IMG/VR virus record: IMGVR_UViG_3300005824_000036
Span: 1 to 30,808 of that record
DNA: 30,808 bases
From: a virus
Direction: 5' to 3' (one strand)
Shown here: positions 1 to 9,050 of the stretch, in pieces
Numbering within the stretch: position 1 is the first letter of the stretch
Layout of the letters: every line of letters starts with the position of its first letter
Notes under the pieces: model-generated
Seen by the model: only the letters and a program-made list of their open reading frames with translations
Databases searched by the model: none
What the model was told of the DNA's origin: nothing
Translations under genes and position numbers: made by a program

Positions 1-1
1 C

Positions 2-1597
2 TTCATGGAACCTCTCCTGATCGCCCGGGCCGAAAAGGAGGCCCAAAAACGCGGCCGGGAAGTGAATCGGGATGATCTTGAACGGGAGATCGATCACTTC
101 CGGACCGACCCCATGTATCGTTACGGCCCCGCCCGTCTCCGGGTCGAGGGAGAGCTCAACGGGCAACCGGCCTTCACCCGCGAGTTTGATTTGGATTCGG
201 TGGCCTCGTTCAACTCTGCCACCGAATCCAAACTGGTTGCCGCCTCTGCTGGTGGGGTATGGGAACTGGGCGATACCCCGATCGAGGTCAGTTCCCAAGC
301 TGTGACCGAATTAGCCCCGGCTGGAACCTTCGGCAACGATCGCTGGCAGACCGAGAACTTCCGCAAGGCCGACGAAACCGGCGTCATGGTCATGTGCAAT
401 GGCGAGGACGATGCCCAGATCTTCAACGGATTCTCTCTGACCACATTATCGACCGTAGGCACCGACCCGGAACTCAGCCTGACTCCGAACTTTATCGGGT
501 GCCTGACCTTCAAGGGCCGGATGTACTACTGGTTGCCGAACGACAACGCTTTTTACTACACGCAGGCGGGATCGTATCAGGGCGAATTCCAGAAGTACGA
601 CCTTGGATCCTTTACCCGCAAGGGTGGACATTTGACCTTGGTCACAACGTGGACCCAGCAGGACTCTGGCGACGGTAAGGACGATTTCATAGTGTTCGTG
701 TTCAACACGGGCGAAGTGCTGGTTTATCAGGGTGATGACCCACAGACCGAAGGCTTTTTCGAGATGGTGGGCCGGTATATCACGGCCGAGCCACTGTCGA
801 TTCGTGGAACTACCAACTACGGATCCGACAGCATCCTGATGACCCGGGATGGCTACGTGGCCCTGTCGACCATTATTCAGGAGGGCAGGACCTCGGACGT
901 GCCGCAGTTCAGCAGGATGATCCACAACGCGATCGTGCAGAGGACACAAGCCCTGAATCCACTGTTTGGATGGGACGTTAACCTGTTCCAGCGACAGGGG
1001 CTGATGATCTTCAACGTGCCGATATCGGATGACGTGTACGAGCAGCATGTCCTGAACACGGTGACCCAGCGTTGGTGCCGATTCAAAGGGATCCCCACAA
1101 ACTGCATGACCGTACACAAGGAGAGGCTGTTTGGTGGTACCCCGGACGGCCGGGTGCTGGCCCTGCTCGAGACTACGGCAGATCTCGGCAACCCGATCCT
1201 TTACGACTGCCTGATGGCATTCAACTATCTGGATAATCCGGGGGTGCATAAACACCTCACCGCGGCACAGGTATTGACCACAATCGGGGATCCTCTGGAC
1301 ATACAAATCACCGGATATGCCGACTTCAATGTGCCTATCCTGACCCCGATCCCGTTGCCGGTCGCACGTAAAGGGGCTGTTTGGTCAATCAACCCAGCCA
1401 CACCACCCTCACCGCTGGGAACATACTGGGATACGGAATTCTGGTCGGCCGAGGGCGTACCATACACATCAAAGGGCTGGCAGAACGTATCCGCATTCGG
1501 CTATGCGGTGAGCGTTTTGGTCCGGTTCTACTCGGTCAACGAACAAATCACATGGCGATCAACCAGCTTGAGATACCATAATGCAGGCGCACAGTAG
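2..1597 (+). CDS. Tail/virion structural protein, propeller-like, 5' end cut by window
   Basis: The frame is already open at the left edge (a Phe codon precedes the first Met at base 5), so this is probably the C-terminal 530 or so residues of a longer protein. The visible protein is rich in beta-strand-like segments with recurring aromatic blocks such as FKGRMYYWL, RDGYVALS and KERLFGGTPDGRVLAL. This blade-like pattern is seen in podovirus tail-tube and packaged-DNA-stabilisation proteins. A tail or neck role fits the fibre genes that follow directly (next start 11 bases after the stop). No catalytic motif is visible. The family match is by pattern only; a structural role is likely, a specific tail position is inference. 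Confidence 0.6.
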   Translation, partial: FMEPLLIARAEKEAQKRGREVNRDDLEREIDHFRTDPMYRYGPARLRVEGELNGQPAFTREFDLDSVASFNSATESKLVAASAGGVWELGDTPIEVSSQAVTELAPAGTFGNDRWQTENFRKADETGVMVMCNGEDDAQIFNGFSLTTLSTVGTDPELSLTPNFIGCLTFKGRMYYWLPNDNAFYYTQAGSYQGEFQKYDLGSFTRKGGHLTLVTTWTQQDSGDGKDDFIVFVFNTGEVLVYQGDDPQTEGFFEMVGRYITAEPLSIRGTTNYGSDSILMTRDGYVALSTIIQEGRTSDVPQFSRMIHNAIVQRTQALNPLFGWDVNLFQRQGLMIFNVPISDDVYEQHVLNTVTQRWCRFKGIPTNCMTVHKERLFGGTPDGRVLALLETTADLGNPILYDCLMAFNYLDNPGVHKHLTAAQVLTTIGDPLDIQITGYADFNVPILTPIPLPVARKGAVWSINPATPPSPLGTYWDTEFWSAEGVPYTSKGWQNVSAFGYAVSVLVRFYSVNEQITWRSTSLRYHNAGAQ

Positions 1598-1607
1598 GGA
1601 GTAGTTT

Positions 1608-2390
1608 ATGCCTTGGCAACTAAATGGGACATTCGTAAGGGTAAACACTGATTTCAGTGGCCCTACGGTATGGCAACAGGACCAGTCTGCGGCGATCAAA
1701 ATCATCGCCTCGAGGCACGATACACACGATCAGGATCTGGCAACAGGTATTGAGCAATGCTTGAACCTCGATGGTTTCAACACCATGCGTGCCCCGCTGA
1801 ACATGGGCGGTCGACCGATCACAGATCTAGGTACTGGATTCGCAGAAACGGATGCAGCAACGATCGCTCAGGTTGTGGCCCTACAGAACCTGATAACAGC
1901 CAATACGGAGGCGATCGCAGCGATCGAAACCACCAACCCGGATAACATCATCGACAGCATGTCGTGGAACGGAAGTGTCCTTAATGCCCAAAGGGTGTCA
2001 GGCAACTTTACCGTCGACTTCAAACTGTTCAATACCTTCAAATCCGGTGGTGTCATCCGGCACAAGGCTGCTGTGATCCCCTACGCTACAGCCGTAACCA
2101 TCGATTCACTGAACATGACCCGTTTCCACCTGACCAACAGTGGCAATATTGCCCTGACGATCAACAAGCCGATCGGTGCCGATGCGGAACTGGGTGAAAC
2201 CTACGAGATCGAGGGCTCGATCATCATCACCAACACAGGCGCACCGGGATCCATCACCCTCGTGGGCGTGACGGGCGACAAGGTGATTGGTGCCCCGCTG
2301 ACGAACCCGAACGTCCAGTACACCCTCAGCTACCTGATTATCCGTACTGCGACCGATTACAAAGAACAGTACGTCTGGTCTACTCCATGA
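1608..2390 (+). CDS. Tail fibre/adaptor protein
   Basis: A 260-residue protein. Its N-terminal block (about residues 24-75, including HDTHDQDLATGIEQCLNLDG followed by APLNMGGRPITDLG) is a pattern that recurs in phage tail-fibre and appendage N termini, where it precedes a linker and variable distal domain. The stretch at about 80-108 (ALQNLITANTEAIAAIE) looks like a short trimeric coiled coil. The rest is predicted beta-rich. A GGGAG ribosome binding site lies 7-9 bases before the ATG. The stop overlaps the next start as ATGA, so the two are probably translationally coupled. It likely attaches or forms a fibre near the tail. Confidence 0.65.
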   Translation: MPWQLNGTFVRVNTDFSGPTVWQQDQSAAIKIIASRHDTHDQDLATGIEQCLNLDGFNTMRAPLNMGGRPITDLGTGFAETDAATIAQVVALQNLITANTEAIAAIETTNPDNIIDSMSWNGSVLNAQRVSGNFTVDFKLFNTFKSGGVIRHKAAVIPYATAVTIDSLNMTRFHLTNSGNIALTINKPIGADAELGETYEIEGSIIITNTGAPGSITLVGVTGDKVIGAPLTNPNVQYTLSYLIIRTATDYKEQYVWSTP

Positions 2391-2935
2391 CCGTTTTTGC
2401 TACAGGCTACGATTTCATGACCACGGCCCAGAATGAATCTGGGGCGACCAGCCTGTGGCAAAACCCCCAGAACGTCCTGCAGGATCCAGCCAACTGCACC
2501 AAGAACATCGCGTCGAACGGCAGTATCTCCAAGCTGGAGACTGCGATCCCAAAGGCAGGTCTGCTGGTCCCCGGAGGATTTCCCCTGCTGCCCGGGGTGG
2601 TGCTGGTTGGCATCGATCTCTCGGTGCGGATGCGGCGTAGCAACACAGGCCAGAGTTTTGAGGTGGATCACCTGATTGGTGGTGCCAATAGCTACCTCCA
2701 CATGATGTTGGCCGACAGTGATACGGCCTACAGAACCTTCACAGTCGAGCGGGATCTGTCTGAGTGGGGCCTGACCCAGCAGGAGGCGGTCGACTTCATC
2801 ACCGGAACCACCAAGCTGTACACCGATGTGTTCCGAGGCCCCAATGGTGGAACCACGCTGAATATCCAGTGGATCAAGGCTCAGGTCCGTTATGACTACA
2901 CTCCGACCGGAAACTCTATTCCAAGGTTGTTTTGA
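2387..2935 (+). CDS. Hypothetical virion protein in fibre operon
   Basis: A 182-residue protein that overlaps its neighbours on both sides (ATGA with the upstream fibre gene, TGATG with the downstream collagen-like gene). It has no signal peptide or transmembrane segment and a beta-rich, aromatic-containing C terminus. I do not recognise the family. Position between two fibre genes suggests a structural or receptor-binding accessory role, or a fibre connector; that is inference from context only. Confidence 0.6.
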   Translation: MTVFATGYDFMTTAQNESGATSLWQNPQNVLQDPANCTKNIASNGSISKLETAIPKAGLLVPGGFPLLPGVVLVGIDLSVRMRRSNTGQSFEVDHLIGGANSYLHMMLADSDTAYRTFTVERDLSEWGLTQQEAVDFITGTTKLYTDVFRGPNGGTTLNIQWIKAQVRYDYTPTGNSIPRLF

Positions 2936-5463
2936 TGCCTAAGTACCGGATCGAGAGGGCCAACCTCCACGATGTGCGAAAACAGGTCAGTGATGCACTC
3001 AATGATCTGTTCGAAAATGGGGGCACACCGGGACCACCCGGCCCCCCGGGCGAGTCCTTCAAGATCGTCGGCTACTTCGGCAATATCCGCACGCCTGCTG
3101 AACTCCCAACCGATGGATTCATCCCTGCCAACTGGGATGGTCCGGGCAGGCCTGCCAGTGACTACCAGATGGATGCCAGTGAGGCACTGAACTACCAGCC
3201 AGCCGCTGGACCCACGGATCCCGGGTGGGGCGATATCTACGCTTACTACCCGATCGATCAGTTCTGGGTGAACATCGGCAAGCTGACCGGCCCACAGGGG
3301 CCTCAGGGTGAACCCGGTGAACCCGGTGAAAAGGGTGACAAGGGCGACCCGGGTTCCACCGGACAAATGGGACCTATTGGCCCAACAGGACCAAAAGGCG
3401 ATCAGGGCGACCAAGGCATCCAAGGTCCTCAGGGTGTCCAAGGAGAGCAGGGACTACAGGGTGACACAGGCCCACAGGGTGAAACGGGCCTGACGGGGCC
3501 TCAGGGGCCTCAGGGCGAGGATGGATTACAGGGTGTCAAGGGTGATACCGGCGATACAGGGCCTCAGGGACCTCAGGGCGACCCCGGACTGCAGGGTGAT
3601 CCCGGCCCACAGGGTCCAGAAGGCCCACAGGGGCCTCAGGGACCTCAGGGCCTGAAGGGTGACACCGGATTAACGGGTCCACAGGGTGAGCAAGGTATTC
3701 AGGGTGAGCAGGGTATTCAGGGTGTTAAGGGTGAAACCGGCTCGATCGGACCGGAGGGACCAAAGGGCGACACAGGAGATCCGGGTGAGGCTTTCCAGAT
3801 TGTTGGATACTTCGGCGATATCCGTACTCCTGCTGAACTACCCAGCGATGGATTCCTACCGGCCAACTGGGACGGCCCGGGCAGACCTATCAATGACTAC
3901 CAGATGGGTGCCGGTCAGGCACTGTACTACCAGCCACCCACTGGACCCACTGACCCCGAGTACGGAGTTCTCTATGCATACTTCCCTATTGAACTTGATT
4001 GGGCAAATGTCGGCAAGATTCTTGGACCCGAGGGACCCATGGGACCTATCGGGCCTCAGGGACAGCAAGGCGAAAAGGGTGATACGGGATCACAGGGCCC
4101 ACAGGGCATCCAAGGCCCCCAAGGCGAGGAGGGATTACAAGGCGATCAGGGCGAACAGGGTATTCAGGGGCCTCCGGGAGGCGTAGGTCCACAGGGTCCG
4201 AAAGGCGATACCGGCGAACAGGGCCCGGCTGGAAAAAACGCCCAGAGTTTCGTGCCGTACAATCTGGTTGTTGGTACAGGCACAGCTAACCCCGGATCCG
4301 GCAAAGTGGTTCTGACCTACCGAGCAGCCACTGATGACTACCTGCTGGCGATCAGCAAGAACGACACGGAAGGAGATAACCCCCCCCTCGAGAACATCAT
4401 TGCGGGTGACGTGATCAGCTTTGTGGATAACCCGGATTCAGCCACGGTCACGGAGCAGGGCCGGTTCATGGTCACGCCGAGCATTACCAACAACCTGAAC
4501 TGGGTCCAGTTCGTCGTGCAGCGAATCGACACCGACGACCAGTACCCAACCGGATATCCAAATCCCACCCTGTTATTTGTGGATCTGGGTTATATCAGTA
4601 CCGGTAACTTCTCGACGACGCGGTTCCGAATCATGACCAGTACGTTTACGGCGATCCCGGGCGGAATGTATGCACTCGACACTCGAGGGGGTGGTTTCAA
4701 CATCAATTTCCCGGCAGTCGGGGACACACAGGCTGGCGCAATCATCGCCTTTATTGATCCCTATGGAACGTGGGGAGATGACCCAGCCACACTGGTCAGA
4801 TCGGGTGGTACGATCGCAGGAAGATCTGAAAACTTCGAACTCAATATCGACTACGCCACGGCCGAGTTCATCGCCGCACCACCCAACGACTGGGCGGTAT
4901 CCCCGGACGCGATCGGCAGTGAGGGTCCACAGGGCGCACAGGGTAATCCCGGTGCCGATGGCCCACAGGGTATCCAAGGTGAGCAAGGTGAGCGGGGAAT
5001 TCAGGGCATCCAAGGTATTCAGGGTCCACAAGGCCCTCAGGGTCCACAGGGACCACAGGGTGAGGCGGCAGAACTGGACTTTACTACACTCCCTCCATCA
5101 AACGGGTGGTTTGGAAACACAGCTACATTCGTGGCCGGGGCAACGATCAGTTACGGTAATGTCGTATCCTTGGCATCAGCAGCGATTGGTGTAGAGGTCG
5201 TTCCTGCCTCGTCGGCAAATAATGCGCCATTGGTAGGTGTGGCGGTAGAGGCTGCTTCCGACGGTCAGGATGTACGCATTCTGGTCTACGGGACCATAAA
5301 TATAACCACCATTTTGAGCCCGGTTCTGATTTACGTTGGCTCGACAGCAGGCAGCATGACTGTATCACCACCTACCAGTGGATATGCCAAAATTGTAGGT
5401 TTCAAGGGGTCGAATAATGCGGTGTTTGTGAACCCACAGTTCAACAACGTGGGTGTCAGCTAA
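2935..5463 (+). CDS. Collagen-like tail fibre protein with duplicated module
   Basis: An 842-residue fibre. I start it at the ATG at 2935, which overlaps the upstream TGA by one base; a TTG one codon earlier is possible. Order: short N-terminal helix (about 1-28); a first Gly-X-Y patch; module A (about 43-117, starting SFKIVGYFGNIRTPAELP); collagen repeats (about 118-285); module B (about 286-365, starting AFQIVGYFGDIRTPAELP), a near copy of A; more collagen repeats (366-436); a central beta-rich domain (437-662); a third collagen run (664-712); and a C-terminal domain of about 130 residues that may be the receptor-binding head. Gly-X-Y tracts rich in PQG and KGD are expected to form triple helices, giving a trimeric shaft. 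The neighbours are also fibre genes. Confidence 0.85.
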   Translation: MPKYRIERANLHDVRKQVSDALNDLFENGGTPGPPGPPGESFKIVGYFGNIRTPAELPTDGFIPANWDGPGRPASDYQMDASEALNYQPAAGPTDPGWGDIYAYYPIDQFWVNIGKLTGPQGPQGEPGEPGEKGDKGDPGSTGQMGPIGPTGPKGDQGDQGIQGPQGVQGEQGLQGDTGPQGETGLTGPQGPQGEDGLQGVKGDTGDTGPQGPQGDPGLQGDPGPQGPEGPQGPQGPQGLKGDTGLTGPQGEQGIQGEQGIQGVKGETGSIGPEGPKGDTGDPGEAFQIVGYFGDIRTPAELPSDGFLPANWDGPGRPINDYQMGAGQALYYQPPTGPTDPEYGVLYAYFPIELDWANVGKILGPEGPMGPIGPQGQQGEKGDTGSQGPQGIQGPQGEEGLQGDQGEQGIQGPPGGVGPQGPKGDTGEQGPAGKNAQSFVPYNLVVGTGTANPGSGKVVLTYRAATDDYLLAISKNDTEGDNPPLENIIAGDVISFVDNPDSATVTEQGRFMVTPSITNNLNWVQFVVQRIDTDDQYPTGYPNPTLLFVDLGYISTGNFSTTRFRIMTSTFTAIPGGMYALDTRGGGFNINFPAVGDTQAGAIIAFIDPYGTWGDDPATLVRSGGTIAGRSENFELNIDYATAEFIAAPPNDWAVSPDAIGSEGPQGAQGNPGADGPQGIQGEQGERGIQGIQGIQGPQGPQGPQGPQGEAAELDFTTLPPSNGWFGNTATFVAGATISYGNVVSLASAAIGVEVVPASSANNAPLVGVAVEAASDGQDVRILVYGTINITTILSPVLIYVGSTAGSMTVSPPTSGYAKIVGFKGSNNAVFVNPQFNNVGVS

Positions 5464-6182
5464 TGATGACCTTCCAAGAGGTTGATCGGTACAACACGAA
5501 CAGCAGTACGCAGAGAGTCTGCACCCTGACCTATGGGGGTCCGATCGGTCCTGACCAGATGCTGCTGGCTATCTGTTTTACTGCTGACCAGTTTGGTAAC
5601 TACCCGACGTTTGACAATGGAACACTGATCCTCGAGGCTGGCAACACCACCTCAGATGTGACCATGACGGCAGTCCATTCCAAGGACCCGGGCACCTTTG
5701 TGTTCACCACCGGCAGAGACAACAACTTCCCCAGCGGCCTGTTGTTTCTGGTTTCCGGGGTCAATGCCAACAATCCGGTCGACAAGGTGGGTGCATTCAC
5801 ATCGGCGACCGGCACCAGCCGGGTCGTGAACCCACCCACCGGCCAGACCGGAGTGGGTGTCCTGCTGGGTGGGTCCGACACCACGTATAGTGGTCTGGGT
5901 CTGGCACCGGGAGGATCGTGGCAGGCCCCCATATTCGTGCAGTCTCCGACCTCAAATGGCGCAATCGGCGCGACCGGACTCGTATCGTTCAATGACGTGG
6001 TGGGAGAAACTGCCACCCTGACCCTGACCTCCAGTGACGGGGTGGGTGGCATCCAGTTCAGTCTGAATCCCCCCTCACCGGGACCCTCATTCAGCCGCGA
6101 TGGCGTGGATCCCGGCAGTATTGCGTCGATAGACGGCATCGAGGCAGGTAACATTGCCTCAACAGACGGGGTAGACGCATGA
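5463..6182 (+). CDS. Hypothetical fibre-associated beta-sandwich protein
   Basis: A 239-residue protein starting at an ATG that overlaps the previous stop (TAATG); a second ATG follows at once. The sequence alternates short hydrophobic strands with Gly/Thr/Ser-rich turns, for example FPSGLLFLVSGVNANNPVDKVGAF and GVGVLLGGSDTTYSG, typical of secreted or virion beta-sandwich domains. The C terminus has a short repeat, SIASIDGIEAGNIASTDGVDA, perhaps a linker to another subunit. It ends as an ATGA overlap with the next fibre gene. No enzyme motif is seen. Probably an appendage component, exact role unknown. Confidence 0.6.
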   Translation: MMTFQEVDRYNTNSSTQRVCTLTYGGPIGPDQMLLAICFTADQFGNYPTFDNGTLILEAGNTTSDVTMTAVHSKDPGTFVFTTGRDNNFPSGLLFLVSGVNANNPVDKVGAFTSATGTSRVVNPPTGQTGVGVLLGGSDTTYSGLGLAPGGSWQAPIFVQSPTSNGAIGATGLVSFNDVVGETATLTLTSSDGVGGIQFSLNPPSPGPSFSRDGVDPGSIASIDGIEAGNIASTDGVDA

Positions 6183-7177
6183 CCAAGCTATCTGATTACA
6201 TTCCACAGAATCAGGGATCGATCCCCGCGGGTGGCACGACCAGCCAAGTGCTGGGCAAGATCTCCGACAACGACTTTGACGTGGGCTGGCAGGATCCAAC
6301 CTCGGGTGGAGGCGGGATCCCAGAGGCCCCGATCAACGGATCCCCGTATGGTCGACGCAATGCAGCGTGGGTGATCGTCCTGAATCAGTCGGTAGCTGAC
6401 ACCCTGTATGCCCCTATCAGCCACACGCACAGCCAGTACCTGACCGATGCGTCCAGTACTGGATCACCCTACGGCCGGCTGAACGGCACGTGGCAGGTGG
6501 TTCTGAATCAGGCCTCAGGAGATGCCCGGTATTCCCAGCTTGGTCACACACATGCCCAGTACCTGACCGATGCCCCCAGCGACAGCAAGACCTACGGCCG
6601 GAACAACGGAGCGTGGGTAGAGGTTACGGGTGGATCCGGTGGCGATGCCTCCACCCTCGGCGGCGTGCCTCCCAGTGGCTATCTGCGATCCGATGTGGCC
6701 GATGACAAGACTGCAGGCGACCTGAGATTCCTCGATAACGTCAAGCTGTCGCTGGGCACGGGTAACGACTGCCAGTTCTACGTCAACGGGGTTCACGCAT
6801 ACATCGATCTGAATTCGGGAATAGGCAACCTGTACATCCGCGATGGAACCGCCACACGGTTCACATTCGATGACAACGGCACATTCACTTCGACCGGCGA
6901 TATCACGGCATTCTCCGACGAGCGATTGAAGGAAAACGTGCAGCCTATCTACAACGCACTGGGCCGGGTCAGGTCCCTCGAGGGCGTGACTTTCAACCGG
7001 ATTGACCAACCCAACCAGAGGCGCACCGGCCTGATCGCACAGAACGTGCAGATCCATATGCCTGAGGCGGTATCAAATATCGATGGCTACCTGTCTGTGG
7101 CCTACGGCAACTTGGTCGGGCTGCTGGTGGAGGCAATCAAGGAACTCGAGGATAGGGTCGATGCCATTACCCAGTAG
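6179..7177 (+). CDS. Tail fibre/spike with C-terminal S74 intramolecular chaperone
   Basis: A 332-residue fibre protein. Residues about 58-145 hold three tandem copies of a unit reading roughly SPYGRxNxxWxxVLNQ...Y...HTHxQYLTDA; the first two carry a H-T-H motif, an HxH arrangement known in fibres that bind metal along the trimer axis. The C-terminal 87 residues match the peptidase S74 / intramolecular chaperone family, with the signature SDERLKENVQPI and the presumed nucleophile Ser246. In that family the chaperone drives trimerisation and is then cut off before the Ser. The protein should therefore mature to about 245 residues. It overlaps both neighbours, and sits in the host-recognition cluster. 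Confidence 0.88.
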   Translation: MTKLSDYIPQNQGSIPAGGTTSQVLGKISDNDFDVGWQDPTSGGGGIPEAPINGSPYGRRNAAWVIVLNQSVADTLYAPISHTHSQYLTDASSTGSPYGRLNGTWQVVLNQASGDARYSQLGHTHAQYLTDAPSDSKTYGRNNGAWVEVTGGSGGDASTLGGVPPSGYLRSDVADDKTAGDLRFLDNVKLSLGTGNDCQFYVNGVHAYIDLNSGIGNLYIRDGTATRFTFDDNGTFTSTGDITAFSDERLKENVQPIYNALGRVRSLEGVTFNRIDQPNQRRTGLIAQNVQIHMPEAVSNIDGYLSVAYGNLVGLLVEAIKELEDRVDAITQ

Positions 7178-7808
7178 CGGCCCCCTGAGCATCAACAATA
7201 TCGCCGGGGAATACGGAGGATCCCAGCCACACCAGATGGGTGAATACTTCTCTGGTGGCAGCAACGTCCCATCAGGGACCGAAGGTATCAACGGACCCAT
7301 CCCGTCATCCGGTCAACTGAAAATCAGCGACTTCTACGGATCCCCGGTATCGGTGGAGCCCACCTTCGATGTGGAATTCTGGTTCATCATTGGACAGGAC
7401 GACGATATACCTCCGGGTGTGTTTCCATCAGTCACCACCTTGCGTGGATGGAACACAGTCTGGCCAGATGGCGGCTACCCTTACGGACAGATCGACAGCG
7501 GAAACCCTAACCACGATGACGGCTGGGGTATCGCTGGCATCACACTGTTTCGATCTGTCGATGGGTTCGATCACGGGTACTTTGTCAACTTCACCAACGA
7601 CAACTATCTGAGCAGCACCTTCCTGATTGTTCTCGATGGTGTCATCGTTCTGGATTCCGATTTAGCCGATAATGACACCACGACCCTAGTGAACTATGCC
7701 GGCGGGGTGAAGAACGTACGGCAGTTGTGGTTTAACATGAAGTCCACCCTGCCGAACAACTGGCCCCTCGGTGGCTACGTGCTGGTGCAGGTAGACCGGA
7801 TCAATTAA
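7161..7808 (+). CDS. Fibre-tip-like protein
   Basis: I choose the ATG at 7161 (215 residues), which overlaps the S74 gene by 17 bases; the same frame extends further upstream but only as an unlikely Trp/Arg-rich stretch. Residues 1-57 (starting MPLPSSGPLSINNI, ending IPSSGQLKISDFYGS) match a recurring phage fibre-tip pattern in which two 'PSSG-x-(I/L)S' blocks and a terminal SDFYG frame a short loop. The remaining 150 residues are aromatic-rich and beta-rich and may be a receptor-binding domain. No catalytic residues are seen. The first part is moderately sure; the C-terminal role is inference. Confidence 0.65.
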   Translation: MPLPSSGPLSINNIAGEYGGSQPHQMGEYFSGGSNVPSGTEGINGPIPSSGQLKISDFYGSPVSVEPTFDVEFWFIIGQDDDIPPGVFPSVTTLRGWNTVWPDGGYPYGQIDSGNPNHDDGWGIAGITLFRSVDGFDHGYFVNFTNDNYLSSTFLIVLDGVIVLDSDLADNDTTTLVNYAGGVKNVRQLWFNMKSTLPNNWPLGGYVLVQVDRIN

Positions 7809-7818
7809 GGACGAAACC

Positions 7819-8685
7819 ATGAACCTGAATGAAATCAAAATCCAATCCCTGACAGATCTCGGGTTTTCGGGTCCAGCGATCGAAATGGAAATGGCGTGGC
7901 TGGCCGCGAACACGGGCAACAACTACGGCACCTACAACGAGCGATGGATGGATCTGCTGGGCAATGCCGGGTACACCGGCAGTCTGCAAGAGCGGCAGAT
8001 GAAGGCGTGGTCCAACAACGGTCTGGTGGGAAGCTGGAATGAAATGGCCCGGCAGTTCTGGGAGGGTGGGGCAGATCTGGGGTCCGTTATCGAGGACCCG
8101 GTGTTCATTGGTCCGGATGTAAACGATTTTGTGCTATTCAGGAATCAGGCCATGGCACCGGTCGATCTGAGCGATCGATTCACGGGGGGTGACTTGAGTT
8201 ATGGCCGGATCGGGGTATGGCCGGCCGGGGTAAACCTGTCGATCGATGGGATTATCAGTGGCACACCCAATGGTGTTCCATCGACGCATCCAGATCTGTC
8301 GGTGTTCGTGCAGAACGCACTGGGGCAGGCCCTGTCGAACGATTTCATCATTACGGTAAATCCAGAGGGAGTCCTGATACTGGTGCAACAGGCAGGTGCG
8401 AATACTGTCATGGTTCCACCAATCACCATCCTGTCGCCTGAGGGTATCCCGGTGGTCCGGTTAGGCACTGTCGGCGCAACCAGATTGTTCATTGAACTGG
8501 ATGGGGGGCGGAGGGATGCAGCGGATCCTCGAGTGGTTCTGGATCTGCCTTCTGGGGTCGAAACGATCGGCATGGTCTGGCACCCGGGAACCAGCAGATA
8601 TCGGAGCGGTCCTGAGCCCGGTTTGAGGCTGAAACTGCTGGCCTCTGTGGGCCATACGATCCGTGTCGCGTTGTCGTGGTCATGA
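7819..8685 (+). CDS. Hypothetical virion protein with putative Ig-like domain
   Basis: A 288-residue protein with AAGGA 7 bases before its ATG. The N-terminal 90 residues are helical and Trp-rich (LTDLGFSGPAIEMEMAWLAA, then repeated LL/W...G patterns), resembling modules found in phage fibre-cluster proteins of unknown role. Residues about 95-180 fit a putative immunoglobulin/cadherin-like (He_PIG-type) domain, with the LSIDGIISGTP turn and a closing FIITV strand. The C-terminal 100 residues are beta-rich. Such domains bind surface carbohydrate or mediate virion adhesion in other phages. It is the last large gene of the fibre block. Confidence 0.6.
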   Translation: MNLNEIKIQSLTDLGFSGPAIEMEMAWLAANTGNNYGTYNERWMDLLGNAGYTGSLQERQMKAWSNNGLVGSWNEMARQFWEGGADLGSVIEDPVFIGPDVNDFVLFRNQAMAPVDLSDRFTGGDLSYGRIGVWPAGVNLSIDGIISGTPNGVPSTHPDLSVFVQNALGQALSNDFIITVNPEGVLILVQQAGANTVMVPPITILSPEGIPVVRLGTVGATRLFIELDGGRRDAADPRVVLDLPSGVETIGMVWHPGTSRYRSGPEPGLRLKLLASVGHTIRVALSWS

Positions 8686-8951
8686 GAAAGCACGTTCTCG
8701 AGGATCTGCTGATCGCCATGCTGGTGTTGATAGCGATCCTGTACCTACTGTTCCTGCTGCAAGGCTGTGCCGCGATCACGCACCGCAACGTAGGGTTTAG
8801 CTATTCGAAAACCTGCACCATCACCTTGGCCGGAACAGAGGCCACAAAATCGGTGAACATTGCCCGTGGCATTGTGATGGATGATTGCAACATGGACCTG
8901 CACAGTGATGCCCGTGTGGAAGAAGAAAAGGCCAAATCAGGCGACGAGTGA
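8682..8951 (+). CDS. Small membrane-anchored protein, possible lipoprotein
   Basis: I start at the ATG at 8682, which overlaps the previous TGA, giving 89 residues. The N terminus is charged (MRKHVLEDL) then strongly hydrophobic (LLIAMLVLIAILYLLFLL) and ends in LQGC, a plausible lipobox with Cys at about residue 29. The remaining 60 residues are hydrophilic with an acidic tail (EEEKAKSGDE). It could be a lipoprotein, an outer-membrane spanin-like component, or a simple membrane anchor; no partner spanin is visible, so lysis is only a guess. Its last codons lie inside the terminator hairpin that ends the opposing minus-strand operon. Confidence 0.6.
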   Translation: MRKHVLEDLLIAMLVLIAILYLLFLLQGCAAITHRNVGFSYSKTCTITLAGTEATKSVNIARGIVMDDCNMDLHSDARVEEEKAKSGDE

Positions 8952-8980
8952 CGGGATCTCGCTCTTGTCCTGATTTGGCC
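8930..8980 (-). terminator. Intrinsic terminator of the leftward operon, overlapping the plus-strand gene end
   Basis: A perfect 12-bp inverted repeat, GGCCAAATCAGG at 8930-8941 and CCTGATTTGGCC at 8969-8980, with a 27-base loop that holds a smaller hairpin. Read leftward, the stem is followed by a T-rich run (TTTTCTTCTTCC), as in a Rho-independent terminator. Read rightward there is no T-tract. It should stop minus-strand transcripts leaving the secreted-protein gene before they run into the fibre genes. The left arm and part of the loop are the last codons of the plus-strand lipoprotein gene. Confidence 0.75.
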
Positions 8981-9050
8981 CTGAATACCGCCCGGAGTGC
9001 TCGGAGAGAAGGCGGCAGCAACATAAACTAGCCGGTACCGTGACCCCTGA

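Noticed and set aside
446-1306. A long open frame on the minus strand inside the first tail gene
   Set aside because: It lies wholly within a clear plus-strand gene, has no start signal, and its composition is that of a mirror frame.
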